Source: Lateolabrax maculatus (taxonomy: Eukaryota; Chordata; Actinopteri; Acropomatiformes; Lateolabracidae). From it: DNA of 64,000 bases. A program made the position numbers and the translations under genes. Positions within the stretch are counted from its first letter, which is position 1. The number at the start of each line of letters is the position of its first letter. The stretch spans positions 7,434,501-7,498,500 of the forward strand of contig CM062201.1 in NCBI GenBank assembly GCA_031216445.1. Direction: 5' to 3'. Of this stretch, positions 25,101 to 37,900 are shown in pieces. The notes beneath the pieces were generated by a model, which was given only the letters and a program-made list of their open reading frames with translations, did no database searches and was not told the DNA's origin.

Positions 25101-27260
25101 CCCAGTCCCCCGGCTGGGTCTGTAAACGCCTAAAGCTGGACAGTGACCTCTCAGACAGCACCGCAGAGAGCATTAATTGCACTAAAGCACAGGAGCGGCT
25201 GGCGTCACCGCCTCTCATTTTGCACAGTGACGGACAGGCGGTGGCCAACGGCTTGCCGGAGCTCAGCACCCCCCCGCGGCCCACTACCGGGGGGGTTGGA
25301 CGACGAACATCTGTATTGTTCAAGAAGGCAAAAAATGGAGCGAAGCTCTTCAGAGAGAGAGACAATTCTTTGCCTAATGGAAAGGGGCCGCAGGACGACA
25401 ATACGAGCAACCCCCCTACAGCACCCAACTCCACAGCCAGCACCCCATCCTCCACACCTTTGTCCACTCCATCCAAGACCCCGCATAAAAGCCCAGGACC
25501 CCCCACCCTCAATGAAAAATGGACCCCTAGTCGAGACATGTGCACTGATAGTGACCTGGAGAAGACACCAAATCATACACTGGAAAGGGGTGAGAAGCTA
25601 TACTTGGTTACTGACATTGGACACTTCTTTACCCTAAGTTTAAGATCCTCCACTCAGGGCGGCTTTTTAATACTGACTACTCTTGGCACTCTTTACCTTT
25701 GATCACAGCATACAAACTTGTTTTTACCTATGTCATGCAACCTGATCAACAAAACAAACAATTGCCCAATTCTCTCTACCCATACACTACCCCTGCATCC
25801 CCCATTATCTGTGATTATTCTGTGCTGTACTCTTTTGCACTGATTGTTGTCTTAGCACTGTGGTGTTGTTTTCATTGTGACTGAGATGAGACTAAAGATA
25901 TCTCTGCGTAGATGTCCCTTTTTCTGTCCAGTTTTCTTCCTGGTCTACTTTTCTGAGATTTCTCTCTTTTGCTTTCAGTACTGACCAATGGCTTCAACAA
26001 GCACAAAGACGGCGGGTCCGACTCTGAGTACAGCCCTTGTCCAGTCCTCCACAAAGAAATGTAAGAAATTTAGACATCTGTTGTCTGCAGTTGTTTGACT
26101 ATAGTTATGATTGACAATACATTGTGCTGTCTTACAGCAGCTCACCACCCAAACGAAGCCTCGGTAAACCAGCTCTTTCCAAAGTTCCCTTCCTGGAGAT
26201 AGTCAACGGAGACTCAGATTACACTGGTAAAATCACTTGAAATGTTTTTCTTCTCTCAACCGCATTTTCCTCTCTCTTCAGACAAATGTGCCTTAAGCAT
26301 AGGAAAACACTCTAACCTTATTGAGAAAATGTATGCATGAACGCCCTGTTCGTTTCCTTATTTATAAAACGATGCCACCGTCTGCTGCTGTTTTGCAGGC
26401 AACGCCAGCCAAACGTCTGAGGACGAGACAGAGCTGGAGCCTCTAGAACTGGTGTGGGCCAAGTGTCGTGGATATCCCTCCTATCCCGCTCTGGTAATCC
26501 CTGATTCTACCTAGTATTACTGAAGCACCATCTAATATGAGCTGTCAGTTCCCAGGAGTTCCCAGGAGTTCCCAGGGCACATAGAGCAGCTGTCTGAGAG
26601 TGCAGTGCTACAAACAGATCTAGACTCCCTGTCGGATTGACTGTGTGTTCGTTCCAGATCATCGACCCAGAGATGCCTGAGGAGGGCCTGCTGCACAATG
26701 GGGTGCCCATCCCTGTCCCACCCAAAGACGTCCTCCATCTAGGGGAGCAGAGGCAGGAGGAGATGAACGAGAGGCTCTACCTGGTGCTCTTCTTTGACAA
26801 CAAGCGGACGTGGTGAGGGTCAAACAGATGTGCTCAAATGTGATGCAACAGTGCGGCGCTTTTAGTTAATCGCACGTCAGCTCGTCTTTTGATAAAAGAT
26901 TACTTTTTTAAATTCATAAATGAAATGAATATAGTTTTATATAGTGTGGTGATATGTTCAGATTTAAAACACAAATAGAAATGTATAGGTCCAAATCATA
27001 CAAACGGGTCTAAAGCAGTGAAAGTGGTCATCATCACTCCTCTTCAGAGGCTCTAAAAGTGTCTTTGGTCCTGTAGGCAGTGGCTCCCACGCGACAAGGT
27101 GACACCCCTAGGTGTAGACGACACAGCGGACAAGCTGCGCATAATGGAAGGCCGCAAGTCCAGCATTCGCAAGTCTGTCCAGGTGGCATACGACCGTGCC
27201 ATGATCCACCAGAGCAGAGTCAGCCACAGCCACGGCTTTGTGGCCTCCAACTACCTGTAG
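19200..27260 (+). CDS. brpf3: Bromodomain and PHD finger-containing protein 3
   Basis: A scaffold that brings MOZ/MORF/HBO1 acetyltransferases to chromatin. Coding exons: 19200-20737, 20973-21129, 21303-21434, 21624-21752, 22582-22894, 23998-24288, 24987-25589, 25979-26060, 26138-26226, 26399-26493, 26658-26812, 27077-27260. The sum is exactly 1256 codons (1255 aa); human BRPF3 is about 1205. Domains: MRKPRRK start; EPc-like region with AYYRYIER and FELLVDRLE (about 183-240); PHD finger (about 261-310, FCCVCLDDEC); zinc knuckle and second, extended PHD (about 315-432); RKNQFMQR block; bromodomain (about 610-735, with VPDYLEFV, PMDFSTM and the acetyl-lysine-site Asn in LLYNNKE); GVGRRTSVLFKKAKNG motif; PWWP from LEPLELVWAKCRGYPSYPAL to the C-terminus SNYL. 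Low-complexity Pro/Ser/Thr and acidic stretches lie between. The VGRRTSVLFKKAKNG wording and mapk13 linkage favour BRPF3 over BRPF1. Confidence 0.95.
21938..22380. repeat. Possible dispersed repeat in brpf3 intron
   Basis: The segment (CACCATTTTGGCGAATGG, then ACTACAATACCCATGAGCC, through GCTGAAATGCACCTTA) is wording I associate with a dispersed element found in many fish genomes. No terminal repeats could be matched by eye, so boundaries are approximate and the class is left open. Confidence 0.3.
26547..26576. repeat. Three-copy 10-bp tandem repeat
   Basis: AGTTCCCAGG occurs three times in a row within the short intron between brpf3 exons at 26493 and 26658. It is a simple tandem duplication and has no coding role. 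Confidence 0.85.
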
Positions 27261-28128
27261 AGGGCGACGGTGAGCCCGTGTGCACCCGCAGTCACCCGCA
27301 TTCAGCCACTATGCATTTCTCTTTGGTCTTAAAGCAGCAGGTGGGCCGAGTCCCACTGCCAGTTGAATTTGTATTCATACTGTGGTCTGAAGAGGTTGCC
27401 GTGGCAGCACAGAGTCCCGGACTGTAGTTCATTACCAAACCACTAGTGTCTGACACACAGAGCTGTGGTGTTTGCCTTTGTGTCGTCGTCGGGGATGTGG
27501 CACTCCAGATGTGAATGAAGTTACCTTTAGGTCCCATGTTGCTGCGTCAGTAAGCGTCAGTTCCCTGGTCAGGGGTGCATCGAGGTATCTGCTTACTCCA
27601 CCTGGATGTGTTGAAACTGTGTGTCTGGATCAAATATAAAAGAATTCCCCTCCATTTTGTATAATGCTACTGCCAAGGAATCAAATTGTCAGAAAAGAGA
27701 TTTGACATATTTATATGAAACGCAGAAGACGTATGAATGGATCGCTGCCATCTTTTATACAATAGCTTTTTACATTTTAATCTTTTACAGAGACACTTGT
27801 ATATTATAAAGGCACACTTTGTGTACATATGTATGTGTATTATCAAACCCGATTTAATTTAATGTTGCTGTTTTAAAATGCGTATTTCAATCAGCCCACA
27901 AGGGGCAAAGCGAGGCTGTATATTTGGAGATAAAATAATTCCTGACTTGCTGCAGTGTACTTAGCTTGTCTTTGACGTAATTTTTCTGTGTGTGTGCGTG
28001 TGTGGGTGGGTGTGTGTGTGTGTGCATTCAGAGCATACAACACAATGAGCCATTGTTCTTTATATTTGAATTCTCTTTTTGATACAGAGAAATAATTTAT
28101 TTATGGAAGACAGAACTATAGAAATAAA
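27261..28128 (+). other. brpf3: brpf3 3' UTR with polyadenylation signal
   Basis: The sequence after the brpf3 stop (TAG 27258-27260) has no further exon. A TG-rich tract lies at about 27990-28024. A canonical AATAAA at 28123-28128 is the best candidate end, giving a 3' UTR near 870 bases. The exact cleavage site is inferred. Confidence 0.55.
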
Positions 28129-28586
28129 GCTATATTGGTCAAAGTTGAGAATTAAATCTTATTTAAAACAAATGGAGTGAGGTTTTAAAAACACGCAGCC
28201 AGCATTTTAACAGATGAGTTCACATGTTTGGTTTGATGCTGATGATTTTACTCAAGACCAACCGCCATCATTCACTGTTGACCCCCAGAAGATTCTATTT
28301 ATTGTCAAGAGCCCCATTTTTTCAAATGGAAAAATACACCTTTTATAAGCTTGTACTACCTGCATATTTTACCTGCTCACCAAATATTTTGTCTGAACCA
28401 GTATTTCCCCATTTTGGGAATAAATGCTCTATTAAAAACCTTTGGGATACTTAACTGCAGTTTTGTATTTTTTTCTTTTTTAAACCAAAGGTGAGCTCAG
28501 TTCTCATTCAAGTATTATTTAATAATAGATATTTAAATGAATTCTCTTTTCTACTGATGAACTCTAGCTAGCACACAGGCTGCATT
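28129..28586. other. Gap between convergent 3' ends of brpf3 and nr1h5
   Basis: About 460 bases separate the candidate poly(A) signals of the two convergent genes. It is AT-rich with no recognised feature. Overlapping reverse-strand AATAAA signals (TTTATT on the plus strand at 28587-28592 and 28592-28597) probably mark the end of nr1h5. Confidence 0.45.
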
Positions 28587-28597
28587 TTTATTTTATT
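28587..28597 (-). terminator. nr1h5: Candidate polyadenylation signals of nr1h5
   Basis: Two overlapping reverse-strand AATAAA hexamers lie about 340 bases beyond the nr1h5 stop codon. They are the first canonical signals I see downstream of the gene on its strand. Confidence 0.45.
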
Positions 28598-28930
28598 TTT
28601 CGGCATAGTGAAAAGTACTGTAAGTGTACATGTAAGCTGTATACAACAGTTATAAAAAGACTTATAAAATATCTTTCGCTCAAACAAAGTACAGCAGTCA
28701 AAAAACACATTTTGGTCCCATCAGAAGCTAAAGTTCAATAATGACTGCAGGACTGAAGTCAACTGAGAAAACTGTGTTTCAACAACAGACCAAAGAATCC
28801 AACAGTCTGATCAATATCAGGTGAAAACCTTGCATTTCCAAAAATGTTTTTGTACAATTTCTCAGCTCATACAGGACCATCTAGTCCTTAAACTAAACAT
28901 GAAACTCCCCAGAGATGATAGTGGTGGATT

Positions 28931-31900
28931 TCACCATTTCCCGTATGTCCTCTCCGTCAGAGGCTGCTGTCTTGTCAGGAGGAGGTAGTTGTGACGGAGG
29001 GTCCGTAGCTCCGTCAGTCTGCCCAGCAGGCGGCCAAACCGCTGCGGGCCCCCTCGCGCAGCTCCAGCCTGGGCCCCACACACCCTTGAAAGCAGGTCCA
29101 GGATCATTTCCTGCATTTTCTCAACACAGCTGGCTGCCTGCAGGGACGCACGGTCTGCGGGAAAGGGACACAGAGAGACAGGTTCGTACATGTAAATGAT
29201 GAATCTTCTGCGTACACCAAAGTCAGTCACGGAGTTCAACAAGGTTCTGTGCTTGGACCAATTTTATTCACCATATATATGCTTCCTTTAGGCAATATTA
29301 TTAGGAAACACTCCATAAACTTTCACTGCTATCAGGCATGCATTAAAGACGTAAAAAACTGGATGACCTGCAATTTTCTGCTGTTAAACTCAGACAAAAC
29401 TGAAGTTATTGTTCTTGGCCCCAGACACCTGCAAGACGCATTATCTATAGATCTAGTTACTCTAGATGGCATTGCCCTGGCCTCCAGCACCACTGTAAGG
29501 AATCTAGGAGTAACTTTTGATCAGGACATGTCCTTCAGTGTCCATATAAAACAGACTTTAAGGACTGCCTTCTTCCACCTACGTAACATTATAAAAAATC
29601 AGGCATATCCTGTCTCAAAAAGATGCAGAAAAACTAGTCCATGCATTTGTTACTTCTAGGTTGGATTATTGTAATTCCTTATTATCAGGCTGCCCTGATA
29701 AGTCTCTAAAGACTCTCCAGCTGATCCAGAATGCGGCTGCACGTGTACTGACAGGAACTAGCAAAAGAGAACATATTTCTCCAATATTAGCTTCTCTGCA
29801 CTGGCTCCCTGTGAAATCTAGAAGAGAATTTAAAATCCTCCTCCTCACTTACAAAGCTCTTATTGGTCAGGCACCATCATATCTTAAAGAGCTGATAGTA
29901 CCGTATTACCCCACTACAGCACTACGCTCACAGAATGCAGGGTTACTTGTGGTACCTAAAGTCTCTAAAAGTAGAATGGGAGCCAGAGCCTTTAGTTATC
30001 AAGCTCCTCTTCTGTGGAATCAGCTCCCAGTTTGGGTTCGGGAGGCAGACACCCTCTCTTCGTTTAAGAGTATGATAAAAACGTTCCTTTTTGATAAAGC
30101 TTATAGTTAGGACTGGCTCAGGTGAGTCCTGAACCATCACTTAGTTATGCTGTTATAGGCTTAGACTGCCGGGGGATTTCCCATGATGCACTGAGCTTCT
30201 CTCTCCTCCTCTCCCTCTCTATCTGTACGCATTCTTATCCCACTAATACATGTTACTAACTCCACCTCTTTCCGGTAGTTTTTGTTTCTGTGCTTTTTTG
30301 CCTTCTCACTTTCTGCAGGTATTTCTGCCTCTGGAGCTGTAGATTCTGGATCTGTGATTGCCGGCCGTCTACTGCCCCCATGTTCCTGCTCCACACTCAC
30401 TGCTGCAGTTGTTATTATTATTAGTCTGATTTGTTGTCTGTCCTCTTGTTCTCTCTCCCCTCTCCTCCTCTCTCCTCCCCTTTCAACCCAACTGGGTCGA
30501 TGCAGATGGCCCCCCCACCCAGAGCCTGGTTCTAATATTTGAAAGAGTATGGTCTAGACCTGCTCTATGTGAAAAGCGTCTTGAGATAACTTTTGTTATG
30601 ATTTGGCGCTACACAAATAAAATTGACTTGACTTGATAAAGTCTGTAGTCAAACCTTTTGAGACTGAGTGAATCAATCACTTTACTATCACACCCTGCTG
30701 AGGAGCTCTAGATATCTTTCTAATGATTATTTGCAGTTGAACAGAGCATTTGCATGTCTGGACTGGAGCAGCTGATAGGATTATTTCTGACCAAACAGCC
30801 ACAAACTAGAGAGCACAGATTGCTGGTCTGACCTGAGCAGAGCAGAGCTGTGGCAGTGAGCAGGGTGTACTCAGCCTCCGTCACCCGCAGCGTCGCCATG
30901 CTGTGGAAGAAGCTCAGCACCGGACCGAAGAGATCCTCGCTGCCTCCTGTTCACAGCAGCAAATGGGAAATTGTTAGTTTTGGTGTGAAATACCTTGAAC
31001 TCCTTTTTTTTTTTTCACAGCCTGTGAGATATTTTTTGAGTGTGTGTGTGAGTGAGGATTCACCTGCGTTGACTGTCGTCCTACTGTGGATGTTTTCCTT
31101 TGACTCGACGTTTCTCAGCCAGTTGTGTGTTGACATACTGAAAACCTGCAGGGCTGGTTATAGAGGAAAAGCAAAGATTTTTTTAACTAAATGTCAGACT
31201 GAACTCTCTTCACACCGACTGAATCATAAAAGCGCCTCTGCTGGTTTCTTCACCTGGACTTGGGCACGTGGGGTTGTGGGAGAACTGCTGAGCTGAGAGC
31301 AGGAACATGACCTCCAGTGAAGAGACAGACAACAGAGAGCTCTGGTCTGAGAAGTCCAGGAGGTCGAAACCTGCGAGGGGAACATCATTTTTTGTGTTTA
31401 TATACAATATATGTTTATTATGTGATTTCCTGTGAGTGAAATGTTGATTCAGTTACAGAATTTGGTTCTAATGCATTTCCATCTTTGTACTTCCTTGTCT
31501 GTGTTATCACATGTTATCATCTTTGGCTGGTGGCAGTACGTACAGCTGTACCATTCTTCAGCTTTTTGAGTTTTTTTTATTATTATAATCAAGAAAAAAA
31601 TGAACATAGCATACCAAATTTCATGGCAACAGTTGTTGAGATATTTCAGTCTGGACCAAGTGGTGGAACAACAGGCCAACATCGCCATCCTTACAGCATT
31701 GCTTAACTTACACGGGCTTCTTCATTTCAACATGCCGCACGCGAGCGCCACAGAGCCACAGACAGCACCTCACCTCCTCTCCTTTAAATGTCCTTGTAGG
31801 TTGAGAATATTTTCCCTTTATTTGATTCTATATTGCTTTCTCAAGTGAACACAGCCGAGAGCAGATTATAGATTCTAAAGGTCACATGTTCCCGTCCAAT

Positions 31901-34900
31901 TTACCTGGCACTGTCCTGGCAAACTGGAGCAGCCTTTGCAGGTGGGGTGACAGGACATCGGACAGGCCCTCCCCTTCTTCTGCACATGGCCACTCAAACA
32001 ACTGAGCAGACACACACAAGACGCCATGAGGCCAACATGAAAAACGTTACTGTGTTTTTGGAAGTACAACTAGTTTCTCATAGATAAATATATATATTTC
32101 TACCTAGTGTCTCCACACTGTGACCTACCCTGCAGTGGCTGCTGTCCTGTGCTCTGTACAGCCGATGGGCCTCCACCATCCTGTCCACGATGTACTTCTG
32201 TTCTCGGGTTAAACTGGCAGACACAGCCTGCTGCAGATGGAAGTTAACACAACACATGGTTAAGGCAGCATCAGGATTACGATATCACTTCCTCGCGTTA
32301 AAACTACAAGATAGAAAGTGCACCGAGGTGAAGGAATGGAATAAGGAAAATGTGGTCGTGTGAATTCGACCACCTGAGGGGGAGGAGAGTTTAGATTTAC
32401 ACATTTTTGTTTAATCCTCCAAGCAGCTACACCACTAGTCATTCATCCAGCCATCCAATTAACCGGCCAAAAAACAAACCACAAAATGACAGATTAGCCT
32501 TAAACAAACACTCCCATCTGGCTGTGTCTCCAGAAACAAAATGTACTATATCACAATATGGTGAAAGAAAATTGCATGTACCATGAAAGAGGTTTTTATC
32601 CAAATCGCCCACTCCTAACAGCCACTCATATGACTGACCAACCAAACATTTAATAATTAATCATTTAAAGAACTATCACTGCAGCTTCCTTCAGCTCTAA
32701 AACAAACAACTGCACAATCCACAATCCAAACAACTGAGGCAACCATCCAATCAATAACAGACTGAGTCGGTCCTGCTCTCTAGTACCTGTGCAGGTAGCC
32801 TGCTGGTAGAGCTGACCTTCCTGCTGTCTGTGTTCTCCTCTTCCTCCTGCCCTCTGCCTTTACCTCCTTTCCTTAGTCGTTTGGACTGGCACTGCACCTC
32901 CGTCAGAAGGCCTGAGAGAGAAAATGTACATTTTCAGACCCACGTCAAGCCAGCCCCGTCGATCCTTTTTCTTTTATTAGATGATGTTAAACAATTGATT
33001 TCGAGTAGTTGAAGCACAGGAGAGGCCGCTTACACTCGGCCAGCATTCCCACAGCGCGGCACTTCCTCAGCCGGCAGTCTTGGCACTTCCTCCTCATGTA
33101 CATGTCCATCTCACAGCCACCGCCGCTCTTGCAGTGATACACAGCCTTTTTAGTCACACTGCGCCTAAAGAAACCTACAGCATCCAGGTGAAGACGGGGA
33201 AAGAAAGGACCAGGTGAGGTGGAAACAAAATCTTACTAGGCTACCTTTCAGAATAAAGCACTGGAGAAAAGAATAAGAAAGGAAGCGTTCAAAAGTGGAA
33301 ACCGAGAAATACCTTTGCATCCCTCGCAGGTAAGAGCGTTGTAGTGATACCCTGACGCTTTATCTCCACACACCACGCACAGCTCGTCCTGACCTCTGCT
33401 CTTCCCTCCCATCCCCACCCGTGTCCTCCGCCCCAGAGGCAGCCCTACCGCCCCGAGCCCCTGAACCAGGCCCCCGCAGTGGGGCTCGGGGCTGGGATCA
33501 CAGGGGGCCTCCAGGTAATGGGGGCTGTAGTGGTACGGAGGATGGCAGGCCTGCGAGGAGGAGGAGGAGGAGGAGGGAGAGGAGGTGCAGGAGGGCGGCG
33601 AGCCATAGAGGGAGAAGGGCAGGTTGGCGGGGCTGTACTGTTGTTGGCTGTAAGGGAGCTGCTGGAGGTCAGGGTCCTGCAGGGGGTAGCCCAGAGGGTC
33701 AGCCAGCATGTCTGAAATGGAAACAAAATGGTTGCCAGGGACTAAAACTTATATTCATTGATTCGTAGGGCAGAGATGTTAGTTTAAAAAGTAATGAGTG
33801 AGCTGTGTACACGTAGATCACTTCCATTTGGCTTCTGCAGTTTTGTGTTCAGATTTCTGATCTGGTTCAGGTTCTGAACTAAAACTTTGGAAAAGGATGC
33901 AAGAAAGCATATTTAGGCATTTAGACCTTACATTTAAAGACCACATAAGAACGAAACAAGAACTTCTTGGAAAACTGCTACTTCCTTTTACAATAGTGCA
34001 TTGGACTTTCTGCCCATTCAATCATATCAAACTGCCTTTGTTTTCGTAACTGACATACAATATTATCTTATTGTCAACAAACCTCATGAAAGGACTAAAA
34101 CAATGATATATATTCTGTGCAGCTAAAACCTGATACATCGTATTCCTCTGTAGCATAGAGCTCCATTGTTGTCCAAAAACTATTAAAAACACATCAGTGA
34201 GCCACACTGCTGCACTGTAGTTGTCCCAAACAAATGCATTATTTCCAACTGTTTGAGTAACTTACTATAAATATATGTGACTGGTATTTACAGATTTACG
34301 TGTTGAGAAGGAACCAATGGGCTGAGTGCCACAGACAGGGTAGGGAAGTCAGAAAGTACTGAGACGGACAAACTCGTTGTTGGTTTTGGTCTTTTCATTG
34401 GATTTGTTGACAATAAGAAAAATATAGGCTACCACCAGATTCCTACTTTGAGAATGAGTGCGTTTACATGCACACTAGTATCCCTGTTTTGAGACTTTTC
34501 CTGACTTTGATCTAATTCGGGATTTGATGTTTAACTGGAGCAGTTGTGTTTGTGGTTGGTGTCTGATTTCTCACCACCTGAAGTTCAGAAACCTGGATCA
34601 GGTGTTTACGTAGTACACCGGGTAGCATATTCAGGTTTCTGAAACCAGGATATGTTTACATGCAGTACACGTAACCAGGATACTGTAAAATCCGGATCAT
34701 AACCTGGATACTAGTTTGCAGTAAACGCACTCATTGATCTGTCACTGTGTTGTACACCACCCAAGACCTGAAACGTAAATGAACATTTAAGCGACACTAT
34801 TACGCTGTTACAAAATCAAAGAGCGTCATAGGAATGTGGTCTTACGTGACTCGTGTGATTTCACTGCTTTTATGGCTCTTGTGGGATACAATAAAAAGCT

Positions 34901-37900
34901 GAGAGTGAGACCTTGTGAACTTGTTCAGACTGCTGAAACAGGATGCAGCTGAGAGCACCAAGTGCCATTTACGATTTTTTGGATTCCCTTTTCTGGATGC
35001 TTCATTCAGTGTGTAATGGCCGTTCAGTGTTGTGACGGACTGAAACGTCTTTGAGTGCGGGTCAGCAGCTTGTGTTTTGCAAACGCTGACTCCTTTGAGA
35101 AAACATGTGTGACCACTGGCAGCCTCTTAAAGTACAGCTGGACCAGTTCGACTGGGACCACTGTGGGACCCATCATGCACTGATTAAACGGAGAGCCCAC
35201 CCAACTGTCAGGACTCTCAGAAAATGTTAACATGTTGCATGAAGATGGAGGATGACAATAATATCAACCATCTATCCTTATAGCTCTGTAGTGTTGTTAA
35301 AGGAGAACTTGGAGTAATTTATTATTGCACTTCCATAAGGTTGGGAGACTCACAGGGGACAAATTAAAAAATCAAAGCAGCAAAAGCCGTGATGTCCTAA
35401 CTTTTACTCCCTAGTGTGCGGAGACAACCCCGATGACAATGCATAGATTGCTGGACAGGCCCCCTGATCAAAGGCCCCGGGGCCCAAGGGCCCTGGGGCT
35501 GTGAGCAAAAACCCCAATCTGAAGTGACTGTTAAAAGCTAGTGTATTTGTTGTTGGACAGTCTCAAGGCTCAGACAAAAGTCAGGATGTCCTGATCACTT
35601 TTATCATGATCATTTAATATCTAATAATCTAATCTAATAATAGCTTAGCTTAGCACAAAGACTGGAAACAGCTAAAAGTTAAAAAGAAAAATCTGCCATC
35701 CAGCACCTCTCAAGCTGACTTATTAACCAGACCCCAGAATTTGTACGTTTGTAACTTATGACGACAAATTACAGCAGATGTGTACTCTTAACCGCTGCAC
35801 ATTCCTGCACAGTTCTTTCATTTTCATCTTTAAAATATATATATTGCACATATTTAATAATATTTTTTCATGTTCTGTATTGTAAATATTTCTCTTCCTA
35901 TTTTAAATCTCATGCTAATGTTGACTTTTGCACTACTTGTCTCCTACTTCTACCTTCTTATTCCTCTAAGTTTTATTGTAACGCACAAAAACATCACAGC
36001 AACTTCCTGCTTAGAAGAAAAGTGGTTAATTAAGTTGATGGACAGCCCGCTCCGATCAAGCAAGTAACAGAATCATCACTTTAGAGGGCACTTATTAACC
36101 CATCCTTAGTCTTTCCTTTTGTCTTCTCTTCCGTTCTCTCTCCAGATGTTTCCTGTCTTTACCAGACTGTGGCGGTGATGGTTTGGGGGGGGGGGGGGGG
36201 GGGGGGGGGGGAGGAGGAGGGGGGTCCTTGCTTTCTCTGCATGTGACAGAGCTGTGATTCGCACTGTTTGTAAACCATTTGAACACTGTCTAAACACTCC
36301 TCAGCCTCCCTTCCATCCCACGCACACTAGGAGCCGAACAACACCAGCAAACTACCCCCCATATCCCCCACCCCCCTCCCACACACACCCCCCCACACAC
36401 CCACACACACACACACCCCCCCACCCCACCCCCACTTCTCCTAAGGGCAGGAGGGGAGACAACAGGGGGAATTTGTTGATGATACACTTCAGTATAAATA
36501 GATCCTCCGCTGCACGCTCAGCCTCCCTGCGTGCTGTGAATGCAGCGAGCCGGCTGAACCTCCTCAACAACTATTTTTTTCATGTCATCGAGCTCTCAAA
36601 GGCAGTAAATAAACGCTTGGCGTCTATTCATCAGCTGTGAGAGTGAATGAGATGAGGCTGCAGTCACATCCTCGTGGCGTTGCTTTGAGTTTAAAGCGAG
36701 CCTCTGTAACTTCTGTTAAACACAAGTAGCAATTACGGCAGAATGTTAAGTGAGCACGTTATGATACCGTACAGTCACAAAAATCAGCCATCTGACTCAG
36801 TAATGAATAACAAATTTTACAGAAATATCTACCTAAAGTTTGCTGACATTAGCATTAACGTTAGCCACCACAAGCTACTGGTCATACCAGACCAAGTAAA
36901 GCTGCAGCAGCAAAACCCGAGAGTGTAATGAAGTGAGCAACCGGGCATTTTATTGCTTATGGCTTAAACTTTTAAGTTGTAAGAAGAAGAATGTGTTATT
37001 TCTTCTTTCAAAAGTTACCTAGTCTCACTTTAAATCAGCACTGGATTGAGTTAATTAACCAATCAATTAATGAGTTGACACATGTTGATGAAAAAAATGC
37101 TATATTCTCCCAAAAATGTTGAAGAAATGGCAGTATCTCTGAAAATAGGGACTGTTCACTGCACGTCACTTTTAAGGGTCGGTTCATCCAAATTAGATTG
37201 TTCTGTGGATTACCCAGAGCTACAGGGACACTGCTTCTAAAAATAGATGGTTGCTTGTGAATTTCATACGTTATATTTGTCAAAGCTGAGACACAAAGGA
37301 CATTTATTCCCTTCATTGTATTGTGGTGGAGTCTAAAAAAACTTGGACAAATGAAACCAAAACTATCTGAAGTAAGTGACAAAAGTTGTTTAGTGATTTC
37401 AACCAACTGTTTAAAACGGTAGAAAACCTGTATACCAGCTGTGTCTCCTTGTTACTGCAGATAAAAAATATATACCTACCAGTGAAACCAATGATGTTAC
37501 ACAGCATCATTTGAATTAATTTACCATTGACTGATAACGCTGAAAGTGTTTTGCAAATAAAATGTCTCCACGCATTCACTGTCATGTCTGTATATTCAGT
37601 CTTTCATGTACTTTATTAATTAAGACAGTCCATCTTCAGTGTTTTATCTGTTACTGCGAGCATTAATATGTGACACAACTTATTTTAGAGAAGCAACAAA
37701 AAAAAAAAACAGAAGTAGAAGGAGAAGAGAAATTAAAAGGCTAAGCAATCACAAGGAAATAAGAGGAAGAAGGAGCAGAAGAGAAAGAAGACAGAAGTGT
37801 CACTGTGGACTCACCATAGTACTGGAGCTGCTCTGTGGAACAATAAGCATCCGAGGCGGAGAGAAACCCCCCTGCCGAAAAGCTCATCTCCAACTCAGTC

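Noticed and set aside
24976..25545. 189-codon reverse-strand open frame inside brpf3
   Set aside because: It is antisense to the proline/serine-rich brpf3 exon 24987-25589, whose frame is supported by family similarity and splice sites.
33421..33768. Open frames opposite the first large nr1h5 exon
   Set aside because: They are shadows of a GC-rich serine/proline-coding exon on the other strand.
36254..36640. 128-codon plus-strand open frame, proline/histidine-rich
   Set aside because: It is produced by the CA- and C-rich low-complexity tract and has no domain or splice context.
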